Assembly: GCA_036971715.1 (NCBI GenBank)
Contig: JAVHJL010000003.1
Span: 2,480,001 to 2,544,000 of the forward strand
Reading direction: 5' to 3'
DNA length: 64,000 nt
Source: Arthrobotrys musiformis
Taxonomy: Eukaryota; Ascomycota; Orbiliomycetes; Orbiliales; Orbiliaceae
A program made the translations under genes and the position numbers. The notes under the pieces are model-generated. The model was not told the origin of the DNA, made no database searches, and was given only the letters and a program-made list of their open reading frames with translations. Of the stretch, positions 35,654-46,786 are shown piece by piece. The first letter of the stretch is position 1. Each line of letters begins with the position of its first letter.

Positions 35654-38600
35654 TCAAACTTCCAGATTTCCCCATCCTGTGAAATAATCATTTTTAGGAT
35701 TTTTATTGCATTTTCTTTTTGCAATATTTGTTTTATTTAGGAACTCTTCCAAAAAGATCATACCTTCATTATTAAATAATAAAAAGTAATAATCTAATTG
35801 TTTATTAGCTTTTTTGAGTTTCCTTTTTAATACCTCTCTCTCTTCATTATAGATTTTGCATTCCATAATTAAGTGTTTTGGTGTTTGAGGCTTATTTCTG
35901 CATGTACAGTTTTTATTTAAAATTCCAGAATTTGGAATTTTATATAAATAACTGTTAAAGTACCCATGCCCAGTCCTCAGTTGAGTTAAAGAAGAAACAA
36001 AATTATTACTAAACTTAGTAAATATCTTATTTCTTTTTAACTTTGGCCTATTAATATAATTTGGCCTGTTTTTTTGTTTTTTGTATTTTTCTTCCCATTC
36101 TAGTAAGTCCTTTTCTTTAATTTTTCTTTTTAAATAGGCGAAGGACTTGAATAGGCTTTTCTTTTTTATTTTTGCAGCTTCCTTGGCTAAGTAATCTGCC
36201 TTTTCATTTCCAACAACTTCAGAGTGACCTGGGACCCATTCTATAAATATGTTAATATTTCTAGAATTTAATTCATTTGCCATATCCCAAATTTCTGAAG
36301 TTGTCTCCTGACCAGGCCCTAAATTTAGGTTTTGTAACCTTTTTATTGCAGCCTGGTTGTCGGTGAAGAAATAAATATTCTTCACCTCTTTATTTTTATT
36401 AATTACTTCAAAGGATTTTTCGAACCCTTTCCTTAAAGCAATTAATTCTGCATCATATACCTCCATACTTTTTCCCAAACTAAAATAAATTTCGAAAATA
36501 GATTTATTATCTATTTCTCCATAAATTCCAGCCCCCAAGGATTTTTCTTTTTTATTTTTATTATTCTTTTTTTTATTATTTTTATTTTCTATTTCCAGCA
36601 TAGAACCGTCTGTATAAATAAGTAAGTTTTCCCTAGAATTTAGTTCAACTTCTTTTTTATTTTTGTGGTTTTCTGCTTCTAAGTCCTTGGGTACGTTATT
36701 TATGAGGAAATTAATTTTATTTTCAATCCAAGGTGGATTGAATTTTATATTTAATTCCTCAATTTTTGTATATGGGTTTATCAAGAAATTAATTCTTGAT
36801 AGTATTCTGTCCAGTGTGGAGGCATATTCTTTTTTGTCCCCTTCTTTTTTATTTTCATTCCATTTTAAATAAGGTCCCAGTCCTGTTTCCTCTCTTCCAA
36901 AATTAAATTCTGGTGGGAATGACTCTGGAGATCTCTTTTTTATTGGATGATTTTTATTAAGAAAAAGGGATCTTAGGGCATACCTTCTTTGTATCCCATT
37001 TAGTCTTATTTCTGGTGGTAAAATAGAGGCCTCAACTTCCAATATATTTATTGGAGTTGTTTTGAAGCCTCCTGTTATTTTTCTCAACATCTTATTTTGA
37101 ATTAATTTAAATTCTTTCAAAACATTTTGTTGTTTTTGGTTTTTCCACCATATTTCAGACCCATAGTCGGAAATAGAACAAACGCAGCTTTTATACAATT
37201 GTATTATCGCTTTAGTTTTAAGTCCTTTTTCTGAATTAGCAAGTGCCTTGATAAAATTTAAAATTTTATTTGCTGCACTTGTTTTTATTTTAATGTGGTG
37301 TTTAAAATTCAATTTCATATCGAAATATATACCTAACCACCTTATATTGTTGGTAGGTTTTATTATTGTACCATTTGGTAGCTCAATATTTAATTCCCCA
37401 AATTCATTTTTCTTTTTTAAATTTGTTTTAAAATGAATTAGCTCTGATTTTATGTCATCAAAAGCTACTGCATTATCTGCAGCCCAATTAAAGGCTATTT
37501 TTGCAGTTTCTTCTAATTCATATATATTTGTTTCTATTTTTTTATTAGTTGCAATTAACGCCAAATCATCTATATAAGATGGTTTAATGATAGAAGGCGT
37601 TTTTTGTTCTAATAAATTAAATAGTGGTGTTAAATATAATAGAAAAAGAATTGGGGATATTGGGGAACCTTGTGGTATTCCAGTTTCAACTGGTTTTAAT
37701 TTTTCTACTTGTCCATCGAAGGCCAGTTTAATTAATCTTTTGGACATAAAATTATTAATCCACGAAATTAATCGTTTGGGGAACTTCATGTCTTCTAAGG
37801 TATTAATTAATCTTTCCTTTGAAACATTATCAAAAGCCCCTTTAACGTCTAGGAATAAAACAGAGGTTTTTAACTTTTCTGAATTAGCCATTTCTATATC
37901 ATGAACTAATGACAAAGCTGCATCAATTGCAGATCTTTGTTTTCTGCCTCCAATTTGTTCTGGATTTAGAATTTTATTAGTTTCTGATAAGAAGGCTATT
38001 CTTCTTGCTATTATTTTCTCTGATATTTTTCCTAAACAATTTAGGAGACTAATAATTCTGTAAGCTTTTGGAATATTATAATCCGGTTTATTTGGTTTAG
38101 GTAAAATTGCCCCAATTGCTTCTCTGAAGCATATTGGATGGTACCCATAATTTAATAATTGTTTGAATAAATCATTAAATCTTCCCGGTATAATTTCGTA
38201 AGCCCTTTTTAGACATAGAAAATTAATTCCATCTGGTCCTGGTGCTTTTTTGGAATTGGATGAGAAGATAGCTTCTTTGATTTCACTATCTCTTATCTTT
38301 TTCCATTCCATTAACTTTTTGTTAATTGTTATTTCCACTGGTAACAGTGGATTTGTTGTTTTTGTATAATTTGGTGGTTTTGGAAATAACGCCTTTCTTA
38401 ATATTTTTGCCTTATCTTCAAAATTAAGGGCATTCCTGTCCTCATAAATTAGATTTGGCATTTTTTGGATTTTTCTAGGTTTAGAAAAATTAAGCGCTAG
38501 GAATATTTCTTTGTCTTTTGCATTTTCTAGAAAATTAGTCCAGGATTTCTCCTTAGAGGATCTAATTTCTCTAAAATGTTTATTCCTTTTGATTTTAAAT

Positions 38601-39691
38601 AGTTCCCAATTTTGTTGGGTCCTATTTAATTTCCATGTCCTTTTTTGTTGCAACATCTCTTTTCTTGTTTTTTCAATTTCCTCATTCCACCAAATTTTTG
38701 ATTTTGGTGTTATTTTTAAAATTGGTGTAGATCTTTCTACTGCCAAAATTATATTTTTTTGAAAAAGAGATGTTGCAACTTCCAAATTATTTTCTAGATC
38801 TTCTCTTTTCTCATAAAATGAAAAAAGGCGATCTTTCCATAAATTATTTTTATCTAGATTTTTATCTAGACTTAATAATTCTTTTTCGAAGTTTTCCCAA
38901 TTAGTTTTATTCCAATTAAATTTGTTAGTTGACAAAGGGTTGTCTACTAAGTCATTTTCTTTTGGTTTTATTTTAATTGAGATTACCTCATGATCTGATC
39001 CTGTATCAATTTTTTCATCTATTTTCCAATCCATAATTAATTCTTTTAAATTAATGGTTGCAAAAGATAGGTCAATGATTGAGGATTCAGATTTATTATT
39101 TTTCCTGACATTATAATAAGTTGGTATGCCATTTTTATTTATTAATTGTAGATTTTTATCTTCGATCAACTCTATTATTTTTCCTGCTCTTAAATTAAAT
39201 TTAATTTCAGGGTTCCATAAAGAGTGATGAGCATTAAAATCTCCGATTAATAATGTTTTTTTGGTGCAGTAATCTTTGATCTTATTAAAGAGTCGATTTA
39301 CTGTATATTCACCATTTTCCGTATTTTGTTGTTTTTCGTTGTAGATATTAATAAATCTGATTTCCCCAAATTTGTTTGATTTAAAATCAATTATCTGGCA
39401 GTCCTCATCTTTAATTAAATCTTCCCGGTTTGTGATCTCGTAGGGTAAATTCTTTTTTATAAAAGTAATTACCCTATTTCGGTTTTTGTTGGTTTCGTTG
39501 GTTTTTGGGTTTGAAAAAATTGGTTTAAACCCTGAGTGTGTAATTGTAGTATTTTCCTTTGAGAACCACGGTTCTTGTAGGAAAATTAAATCCGTGTTGT
39601 CGTAAATTAATGCAGAGTTTAAGATTGACTGCATTATATTTGTAGATCTTCTACAATTGTGTTGTATTATTTTTAAAATATCCCTATTCAT
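35654..39691 (-). CDS. LINE-A ORF2 polyprotein (- copy)
   Basis: 1345 residues, identical to the ORF2 protein of the + copy: APE endonuclease, RT with YIDD active site, RNase H, C-terminal Cys/His motif. All catalytic residues intact and no stops, so it is predicted competent for target-primed reverse transcription. It overlaps the end of ORF1 by 8 nt. Being in opposite orientation to its twin 16 kb away, it forms one arm of a long inverted repeat. The surrounding gypsy-B is RIP-damaged, so this insertion is younger than that damage. Confidence 0.94.
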   Translation of the reverse strand: MNRDILKIIQHNCRRSTNIMQSILNSALIYDNTDLIFLQEPWFSKENTTITHSGFKPIFSNPKTNETNKNRNRVITFIKKNLPYEITNREDLIKDEDCQIIDFKSNKFGEIRFINIYNEKQQNTENGEYTVNRLFNKIKDYCTKKTLLIGDFNAHHSLWNPEIKFNLRAGKIIELIEDKNLQLINKNGIPTYYNVRKNNKSESSIIDLSFATINLKELIMDWKIDEKIDTGSDHEVISIKIKPKENDLVDNPLSTNKFNWNKTNWENFEKELLSLDKNLDKNNLWKDRLFSFYEKREDLENNLEVATSLFQKNIILAVERSTPILKITPKSKIWWNEEIEKTRKEMLQQKRTWKLNRTQQNWELFKIKRNKHFREIRSSKEKSWTNFLENAKDKEIFLALNFSKPRKIQKMPNLIYEDRNALNFEDKAKILRKALFPKPPNYTKTTNPLLPVEITINKKLMEWKKIRDSEIKEAIFSSNSKKAPGPDGINFLCLKRAYEIIPGRFNDLFKQLLNYGYHPICFREAIGAILPKPNKPDYNIPKAYRIISLLNCLGKISEKIIARRIAFLSETNKILNPEQIGGRKQRSAIDAALSLVHDIEMANSEKLKTSVLFLDVKGAFDNVSKERLINTLEDMKFPKRLISWINNFMSKRLIKLAFDGQVEKLKPVETGIPQGSPISPILFLLYLTPLFNLLEQKTPSIIKPSYIDDLALIATNKKIETNIYELEETAKIAFNWAADNAVAFDDIKSELIHFKTNLKKKNEFGELNIELPNGTIIKPTNNIRWLGIYFDMKLNFKHHIKIKTSAANKILNFIKALANSEKGLKTKAIIQLYKSCVCSISDYGSEIWWKNQKQQNVLKEFKLIQNKMLRKITGGFKTTPINILEVEASILPPEIRLNGIQRRYALRSLFLNKNHPIKKRSPESFPPEFNFGREETGLGPYLKWNENKKEGDKKEYASTLDRILSRINFLINPYTKIEELNIKFNPPWIENKINFLINNVPKDLEAENHKNKKEVELNSRENLLIYTDGSMLEIENKNNKKKNNKNKKEKSLGAGIYGEIDNKSIFEIYFSLGKSMEVYDAELIALRKGFEKSFEVINKNKEVKNIYFFTDNQAAIKRLQNLNLGPGQETTSEIWDMANELNSRNINIFIEWVPGHSEVVGNEKADYLAKEAAKIKKKSLFKSFAYLKRKIKEKDLLEWEEKYKKQKNRPNYINRPKLKRNKIFTKFSNNFVSSLTQLRTGHGYFNSYLYKIPNSGILNKNCTCRNKPQTPKHLIMECKIYNEEREVLKRKLKKANKQLDYYFLLFNNEGMIFLEEFLNKTNIAKRKCNKNPKNDYFTGWGNLEV

Positions 39692-40844
39692 TTAAGGTGA
39701 TATTTTGTTTTTTGTTTTTAGGGCATAAGGAATTTTTTGCCCCATGTTCTCCTCCACAATTAATGCATTTGTATTTTATATGGTCACAGGACTTTTTATT
39801 TTCCTGGCATATATTACACAAATGATTAATTGTTTTGTGTTTTCCAGCACAAATTTCGCAGGCTGATTCATTTCTGCAATTTAATGCATAGTGGCCAGTT
39901 TTTTGACAATTTGTACATCTATTGTTTCCAGAGAATTTAATATATCTTTCTGTTTTGAGTTTTTCACCTCCTAGAAAAATATATCCTCTGTTTTGTGTTT
40001 CTATTGCCTCCATTTTTGTTTTTGTGGCAATTACTATAGAAGAGAATTTCTTCCCTTCTAATTTTTCCTCCTTAATCAACCATCTCGGATTGTTAACCAA
40101 TTTGATTGTGTTGTCTGTTTCCACCTCTTTTTTGAGATCTTCCATTTTTTGATCTCTAGAAATCCCGTGTACAACTAAGAACCCCCAGCTCTCTATTTTG
40201 GAAGGTCTTTGTATGTGTTCATCTATTTTGATGAGTTCTTGATAGATTTCTTCTTTGTATTCCAGAATATCTTCTTTTTTGGTGTTCTCATGGGTAATCA
40301 AAATTAGATTCCCTTTTGGATTTAGAGAAATCCCAGAAATAATTAATTCTGGGTTATTGGGCTTCTCTTTGAGAATTTTATTTATTTTTTCTCTGAAGAT
40401 ATTTGGTTTTTGGATGGGAGGTTCCGTGGTACTTCTGGGAATAATTAACCTTCGTTGGTTAATTGATATTTTTGAATTTTGTGGATTTTGTGGATTTTGT
40501 AGATTTTGCGTTTTATGCGTTTTTTGGTGTTTTTGGGTTATTTCCTGTTTTTTTGGTGTTTTTGATGTTTTCTGGGCGATTTGGGCGTATGTCTTTTTTG
40601 TGTTGTTTCTCTCCAACTCTCTTATTTCCTGCTTTAGGTCTTCTACCTCCTGTACTCTTTCTTTTAGAAGGTCATTCAACCTTTTAATTTCCAGAAACAG
40701 ATCTTCTCTATTTATTTCTTCCCTTGAATCAATTGTATCTACCGATACCTGTCTTCTCTGTCTTTTTTTGTGGTGAACAGGTTTAAAACCCTGTGTCGCT
40801 AATACTAGTTCATCCAAAGATGAACTAGTTGGTATGTTCTCCAT
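39684..40844 (-). CDS. LINE-A ORF1 protein (- copy)
   Basis: 386 residues, identical to the + copy: N-terminal coiled coil (~44-80), Gln/Asn-rich linker, central RRM-like region (inferred), and four Cys/His clusters including CX2CX4HX4C at 310-323. Expected to bind LINE RNA and possibly SINE RNA. The 5'UTR upstream (40845-41096) carries a T16 run (A16 on the coding strand). Confidence 0.9.
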   Translation of the reverse strand: MENIPTSSSLDELVLATQGFKPVHHKKRQRRQVSVDTIDSREEINREDLFLEIKRLNDLLKERVQEVEDLKQEIRELERNNTKKTYAQIAQKTSKTPKKQEITQKHQKTHKTQNLQNPQNPQNSKISINQRRLIIPRSTTEPPIQKPNIFREKINKILKEKPNNPELIISGISLNPKGNLILITHENTKKEDILEYKEEIYQELIKIDEHIQRPSKIESWGFLVVHGISRDQKMEDLKKEVETDNTIKLVNNPRWLIKEEKLEGKKFSSIVIATKTKMEAIETQNRGYIFLGGEKLKTERYIKFSGNNRCTNCQKTGHYALNCRNESACEICAGKHKTINHLCNICQENKKSCDHIKYKCINCGGEHGAKNSLCPKNKKQNITLNE

Positions 40845-41130
40845 TTTTAAAACTAACCTTTAAAAGGTTTAGTTTAAATTAAGCGAGAACCCCCTTTTTT
40901 TTTTTTTTTTGTGTGGTAGACGATCGCAAATATCTTTATATTTTTATGTCGTGATTATTTTCTATCGGTCTTTGTATGCTTTTTTACTTTGTAGTATTTT
41001 TGATCAATTTTTTCCGCTCTTTCGATTGGTGTACTTTTATTTGGTTTTGGATACTCCGTTCAAAAGTTATGGGGGGGTCGGTATTTTCGAAGTTCGTTTT
41101 TTTTTTTTTAGAAAGTTGTTTAAAAATTAT

Positions 41131-44100
41131 GTTTATATTGCAAAGAAGGAGAATACTTTATTAATAATTATTTAAATAAAAAATCCCAAAATAATTATAA
41201 TAGATGTTCCCTATATGATTTTGCCTAATTTGAAACCAAAATATTCGAAGACTTATCTATGAAGAAATCTAAAATAAAATAATATTTATTTTGGGATATT
41301 ATTAAAAAAACACCAAAAAAAAATTAAGAAAAAAACAAGTTTAATTATAAATTATAATATATAGTAAAGTAGGATTTTACCTATTATTTCAAAAAACTCC
41401 TAGTTTTAAAGAATATTATGAATTTTTTTTGTATCTCAGAACCTATTTTTTTATTTAAAACTAAAAGAAAATAAAATACTATTTAAATTCTATATTAAAA
41501 TTCTTATTATTTTATATTTTTATTTTTAAAAATTTGTTAATATTTTTGTATATTTAAATAATAGCAATATAAAAATACATATAAATCATAAGTTTACAAT
41601 TAAAAATAATTTTCTATTTTATTTTAAAAAAATTTTTAAATCTATAAAATACTTTAACAAAACTAAAAAACCTGTTAAAGAAATGACTTAATTTAAGATG
41701 AAGATCCAAAACTATAAAAAAATTATTAATGTTGATATTATCAATACTATTAAATTCTTAAATCTAGAAAAATTATGGCATAAGAAACATAAAATTTATA
41801 TTAATTGGGAAAATAATTAAGTATATTTAAATTGTTTGTTTAAGATTACTATTGTAAGTATAGAAACTTTTAAATAAATTATAAAATAAAAACTAGTTTT
41901 TACCATCTATAAACTAAAATAAAAATAAAAATAATTTATTTATATCAATAATAAAATCAAAGTCAAAGAAATTATTAAATTTTCTAAAAAATTCCAAAAC
42001 CTAGTAAAAGCATTTTTAAAAAAAAAAAAAAAATATTCTATTATTATGTTAAAGAGAAGATATGAAAATTTTAATATTATTGGAAGTTTAGTTTATTTAA
42101 GAATTACTATAATTTATAAGTGAGGAATATTTAAAAATTTTTAAATTATAGATTGAGGAAAATATGATTAAAGGATTTATTTGAAGGTCTAATAGTTTGT
42201 GGGGTGTACTTATTCTTTTTATTTTTAAAAAAAATGGAGGATTAAGATTTTGTATAAATTAAAAAAAACTTAATACTATTATTATTAAAAATCAATATCC
42301 TCTACCTAAAATTAATAAAATCTTGGATTAACTTTAAAAAATTAAATATTTTATTTGCTTGGATATTTATGAAATTTATAATTAAATTAGAGTTACAGAA
42401 AAAGATAAAGAAAAAATAGCTTTTTGTATTAAATATAAATATTTTGAGTTTTAAGTGGTATATTTTGAATTAATTAGTAGTATTTCAAGTATATATTAAT
42501 GAAGCTTTATGACTTTTTTTAGATAAATTCTGTATAGTTTATTTAAATGATATTTATATCTATAGTAATTTTTAAAAAAAAATATATCTGTTATGTCAAA
42601 AAAGTTATAAAAGTTTTATAAAAGGTAAATTTTTATATTAAATTATTTAAATATGAATTTTTTATTAAAAAAACAAAATTTCTAGGATATATTGTAGGAA
42701 GTGATAATATCAAAATAAATTTAGCTAAGATTTAAGATATATTTAATTGGGAAGAATTAAAAAAAGGATTTAGAACTATTAAAAAGGTATAATCTTTTTT
42801 AAGATTTGCAAATTTTTATTAACGGTTTATCAAAGATTATGCAAAAATAGCTAAGTTATTTTATGATTTAATCAAAAAAGATAAGATATTTAAATAAAAA
42901 AAATAAAAAAAAGAAGTTTTTAAAACGCTTTAATAAATATTTTGTACTAAACCTATTTTTAAATATTAAAATCCTATACTAAAAACAAAAGTGGAAATAG
43001 ATGTTTCAGACTTTATATATACAACCATATTTTCTTAGAAATATAAAGATGGCTTTTGGTATTTTATAGCTTACAGGTCAAAAAAAATGAGCCCTATAGA
43101 ACACAACTATAATATTCATAATAAAAAACTCTTATCAATTATCTAAGTATTTAAAGATTAAAAACAATATTTAATAAATATTTATACTTAGGTATATATT
43201 CTAATAGACTATAAGAATTTAAAATATTTTATAATTAAGCAGTATTTAAGATAAAGATAAATAAAATAAATAGAATTTTTATCTCCTTTTAATTTTAAAA
43301 TCTATTTTATATTAAAAAAAACCAACACCAAGGCTAATGTTTTAACCAAAAAATCGAGAAATTTTCCTCAGAAAGAAAAAGATGAACACATTAAAAATCG
43401 AATTCGAACACTTATCCCACCTAAAAAAATCTAATAAATCAGCATAATAATAATATAAGAAGACTGGAAAATAATAATACTTAAAGATTCATACATTTAA
43501 GATATTATAAAAACCTTAAGGAAGAAAAATAAATAATATCCTAAAATAAAAATTTTAGAAATAAAAGAATAGTAAGGTGAATTTTACCACAATAATAAAA
43601 AAATAATATTTAATAATAAAAAAATCTATAAAAAAATACTACAACAACACCATAACTATTTTACTACAAAATACCCAAATAAAACCAAAACACTAGAATT
43701 AATCCAAAAAAAATATACATAGATAAACCTTTAAAAAGATATAAATCAATATATTAACAACTATTACATATATAAACGAATTAAAGTTTTTAGAAACATA
43801 TTTTAAAAATTACTACAATCACTTCAAACCTTGGAAAGAAATTAGCAAAGTATTTTCTTTAACCTCATTACAAAACTTCCAAAATCAGAAGAATACAATA
43901 TAATCCTAATCACTATCAATAAACTCTCCAAAATAATTTATTTAATTTTTACTACAAAAAAGCTGAGTGTTAAAAAACTAACTGGAATTTTCTTAAGAAA
44001 TATCTAAAAGTTATATAAATTATTTAAAAAAATTATTTTAGATAAAAAAAAAAATTTCCTTAATAAATTCTAAAATAAAGTTAATAATCGTTTAAAAATC

Positions 44101-45505
44101 TACCATCAACCTAACACTGCCTATCATTCCCAAATAGATAGCTAAATAGAATAAATTAACACCATAATAAAATAATATCTCAAAACCTACATTAACTATC
44201 AACAAAATAATTAAATAAAATAACTACCCCTAGCTAAATATATTTACAATAATAAGGTCTTTAACACTACCAACATCTCCCCATTTATTGCAAACTATAG
44301 ATAAAACCTAATTACTTTTGAATTCCAAAAACTCAAAAAACCCACCAAAAACCAAAAGGCTATAGAATTCATCCAACAAATGTCAAACTTATAAAAAATC
44401 TTCCATACAAAAATTAATTATATTATACAAATCTAACAAAAACAAATAAACAAACAAAAACAACTAACATTTAAATATAAGAAAAAAAATTATATTTAAC
44501 TTAATATATAAAATATTAAAATAACAAAATCTTATTTTAAACTATCCAATAAAATAAAAAATCCATTTTAAATCTTTAAATCCATAAAAAAACAAATATA
44601 TAAGCTAGAATTCCCCCCAATAATAAAAATCCATTTTGTTTTTTATACTAACCTACTTTATTGAAAACACTTTCCCTAGTCAGAATTACAAAAAACAACC
44701 TTCACCAATTACCATCAACAACAAAAAAAAATACAAAATTGAAAAAATCCTAAATTCACAATTATACTACCAAAAGCTTTAGTATTTTATTCAGTAGAAA
44801 AGCTAGAACAAATTTATCTAACAACCCATATCTAATATCACCTATACTCAAGAATTGTTTAACAATTTTTATAAATCCCATCCTAATCAACCCAGCTCTA
44901 GTAGTTAACTTCTTTAATTTTACAATATTCCTTTTTTACAACCTAAAAAAATTAAACAAACCAATCAAAAACCCCCAACCCCCTAACATCATCTAAAATA
45001 TATTTTCAATTCCCAAATTTCTTAAACCTCAAATACCAAAACTTATATATATTAGCTTATATTAAAAAATCTTCCACCTACAAACCAAATTAGCTAAAGT
45101 TACCTCATATAATTTACCAACAGCTTTCTTAATAACTCTACTAAACAAAAACGCCAAATAATCTTATAACAATAACTATATAAATCAACTTTTTAATATA
45201 AATATTTTTGATAAATCCACCGATATAAAATTTTTAAAGACAGAAAATACCAACAAATCAGTAAATGATTTTATAAAATATCCAACCCAAAAACATAATA
45301 TACTAAAACCAAAAAATCCAGAATTTAAGAAATTAAAACAAATTTTAAAAAAACTAAGACTTCCAGGAATTATAAAGAAAAATAGTTACAGAAAATTTAT
45401 ATTATTTAAAATCAACAAGTGATATCAACAAAATAAAAAATCTATTTTAATACTAAATATTAGAATAAAACATCAACAAAACATCAATACTAAAAGAAAA
45501 AATTA
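41131..45505 (+). pseudogene. Gypsy-B Pol remnant: RT, RNase H, integrase
   Basis: Ty3/gypsy pol with RIP stops. RT from ~42140: SNSLWGVLILF (SNSPWG-type), KKNGGLRFCI, NQYPLPKI, then YINEAL and IVYLND (decayed YLDD, ~42535-42555). RNase H at ~43000-43200: a decayed DASD, then YNIHNKKLLSII. RT/RH ends in a K-A-D-(A)-L-T-like stretch at ~43340. Integrase at ~43850-44310: LITINKLSK, then YHQPNTAYHSQ and LPLAKY-YNN (~44220-44250). A terminal region without clear motif runs to the 3' LTR. Stops mostly replace Gln and Trp codons. Gag lies on the other side of the LINE insertion. Confidence 0.82.
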
Positions 45506-46120
45506 TGTAACAAAGTAAACCTAGTAGAAAGAATTTTAAATAGAAATTTAAACAACCAGAAAAGTTTTCAAAATAACCATAAGAAACATTCAAGCAATAT
45601 TATAAATAAAAAAAAAATTATATAACATAATACAACCTACAGATCTAAAATAAAAAAATACCCAGATCCAAATTTTAAAATATAAAAAACAATATTAATA
45701 ATATTATTTCCACTTATGCAATAGTAGGCCTATTTAGGCCTATACCCTACACAAACTTCTGATTTACCAAAAAACAATTTATATCCAATTCAATATCTTA
45801 TATATTTGAATATCTAGTTTAAACTTATCTCCTATCCAATTTAATATTCTATATCCAAATATCTAGTTTATAATCTTATATCTTGTCTAATTCAATACTA
45901 TATTTCTGAATAATTATTTTATAATTTTATCTCCTATCTAGTTTAATATATTATTTCCTTTATTATTTATTTATTTAACTCGCTATATTCACTATCATAT
46001 ATTTAAAAACCAAGCAACAATTTAAATATCAATCTATATTCACACTAGTATACTCTCTCTGCCTTATGACATTTGTATATTACCTTAATACTTCGACTAG
46101 TCGCTATACGATTTCTTACA
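45506..46120 (+). mobile_element. Gypsy-B 3' LTR
   Basis: 615 bp, TGTAACAAAG to TTCTTACA. It differs from the 5' LTR by many C/T and G/A changes in both directions, so each LTR was RIP-mutated separately and their divergence cannot be used as a clock. The 51-bp array repeats here with starts at 45784, 45835, 45886 and 45937. Confidence 0.92.
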
Positions 46121-46125
46121 TTTAT

Positions 46126-46457
46126 AATTATTGTATACAAAATAGAATATTATATAATTTAATAACTTTAATTCTATAATTTCTGTAGTTCTTTGGTTTA
46201 ATTATGCAGCCGAAGCTGTTAGAAATATTATTTTATATAAATTAATAAAAAGAAAATTTTATTATAAAATATATAAATATTTTTATAAAAATAATTTTAA
46301 ACAACTTATTTTTATATAGATTATTTTTTTTTTTAAAAAACTTTTTTTATTTATTTATTATTTTTATTTTTCTTATATATTTTTTAGTAAATTTTCTTTT
46401 AGGTTTTTTATTATAGATTTTTTTTTTTTTTTTATATTTTAATTTTAAATATAGTTA
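46126..46457. other. AT-rich flank between gypsy-B and LINE copy 5
   Basis: Should be the continuation of the sequence at 32600-32961 interrupted by gypsy-B. Only a small patch (CAGCCGAAGCTGTTAG near 46207) is not AT-degraded. No gene recognised. Confidence 0.35.
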
Positions 46458-46465
46458 TATTACTT

Positions 46466-46501
<36 letters not shown>

Positions 46502-46786
46502 TATCATACACGCATGCAACCTTTCGGTTATGGCGGAATGAAGGAAAAGAAATTAAAATACATGATTTTCGCTCCTCATTAAAAATGAAAATTATATAAA
46601 ATCATTTTTTATTTTTGTTTTTTATTTTTATTTTTATTTTTATTTTTTGAGGTTTTTTCTAATCCTTTTTATCTCTTTTTTTTTTTTTTCTTATTAAAAG
46701 AATAATGTTGTATATCTGTTGTACTTATTTACTTTAATATAATATTAAAATGATATATTTTATTTTTGAAATCTTTTTATTTTTTT

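Larger units (their letters stand above)
35345..41117 (-). mobile_element. LINE-A intact copy (-)
   Basis: Complete, unmutated copy inserted in gypsy-B gag/pol. Flanked by a 13-bp target duplication GTTTAAAAATTAT (35332-35344 and 41118-41130). The LINE 5' terminus is at 41096. Positions 41097-41117 (T13 then AGAAAGTT as read on +) are extra, and match the 21 bases just upstream of the intact + copy. The encoded proteins are identical to those of the + copy. The only DNA difference I noticed is one A more in the 5'UTR A-run. Confidence 0.96.
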
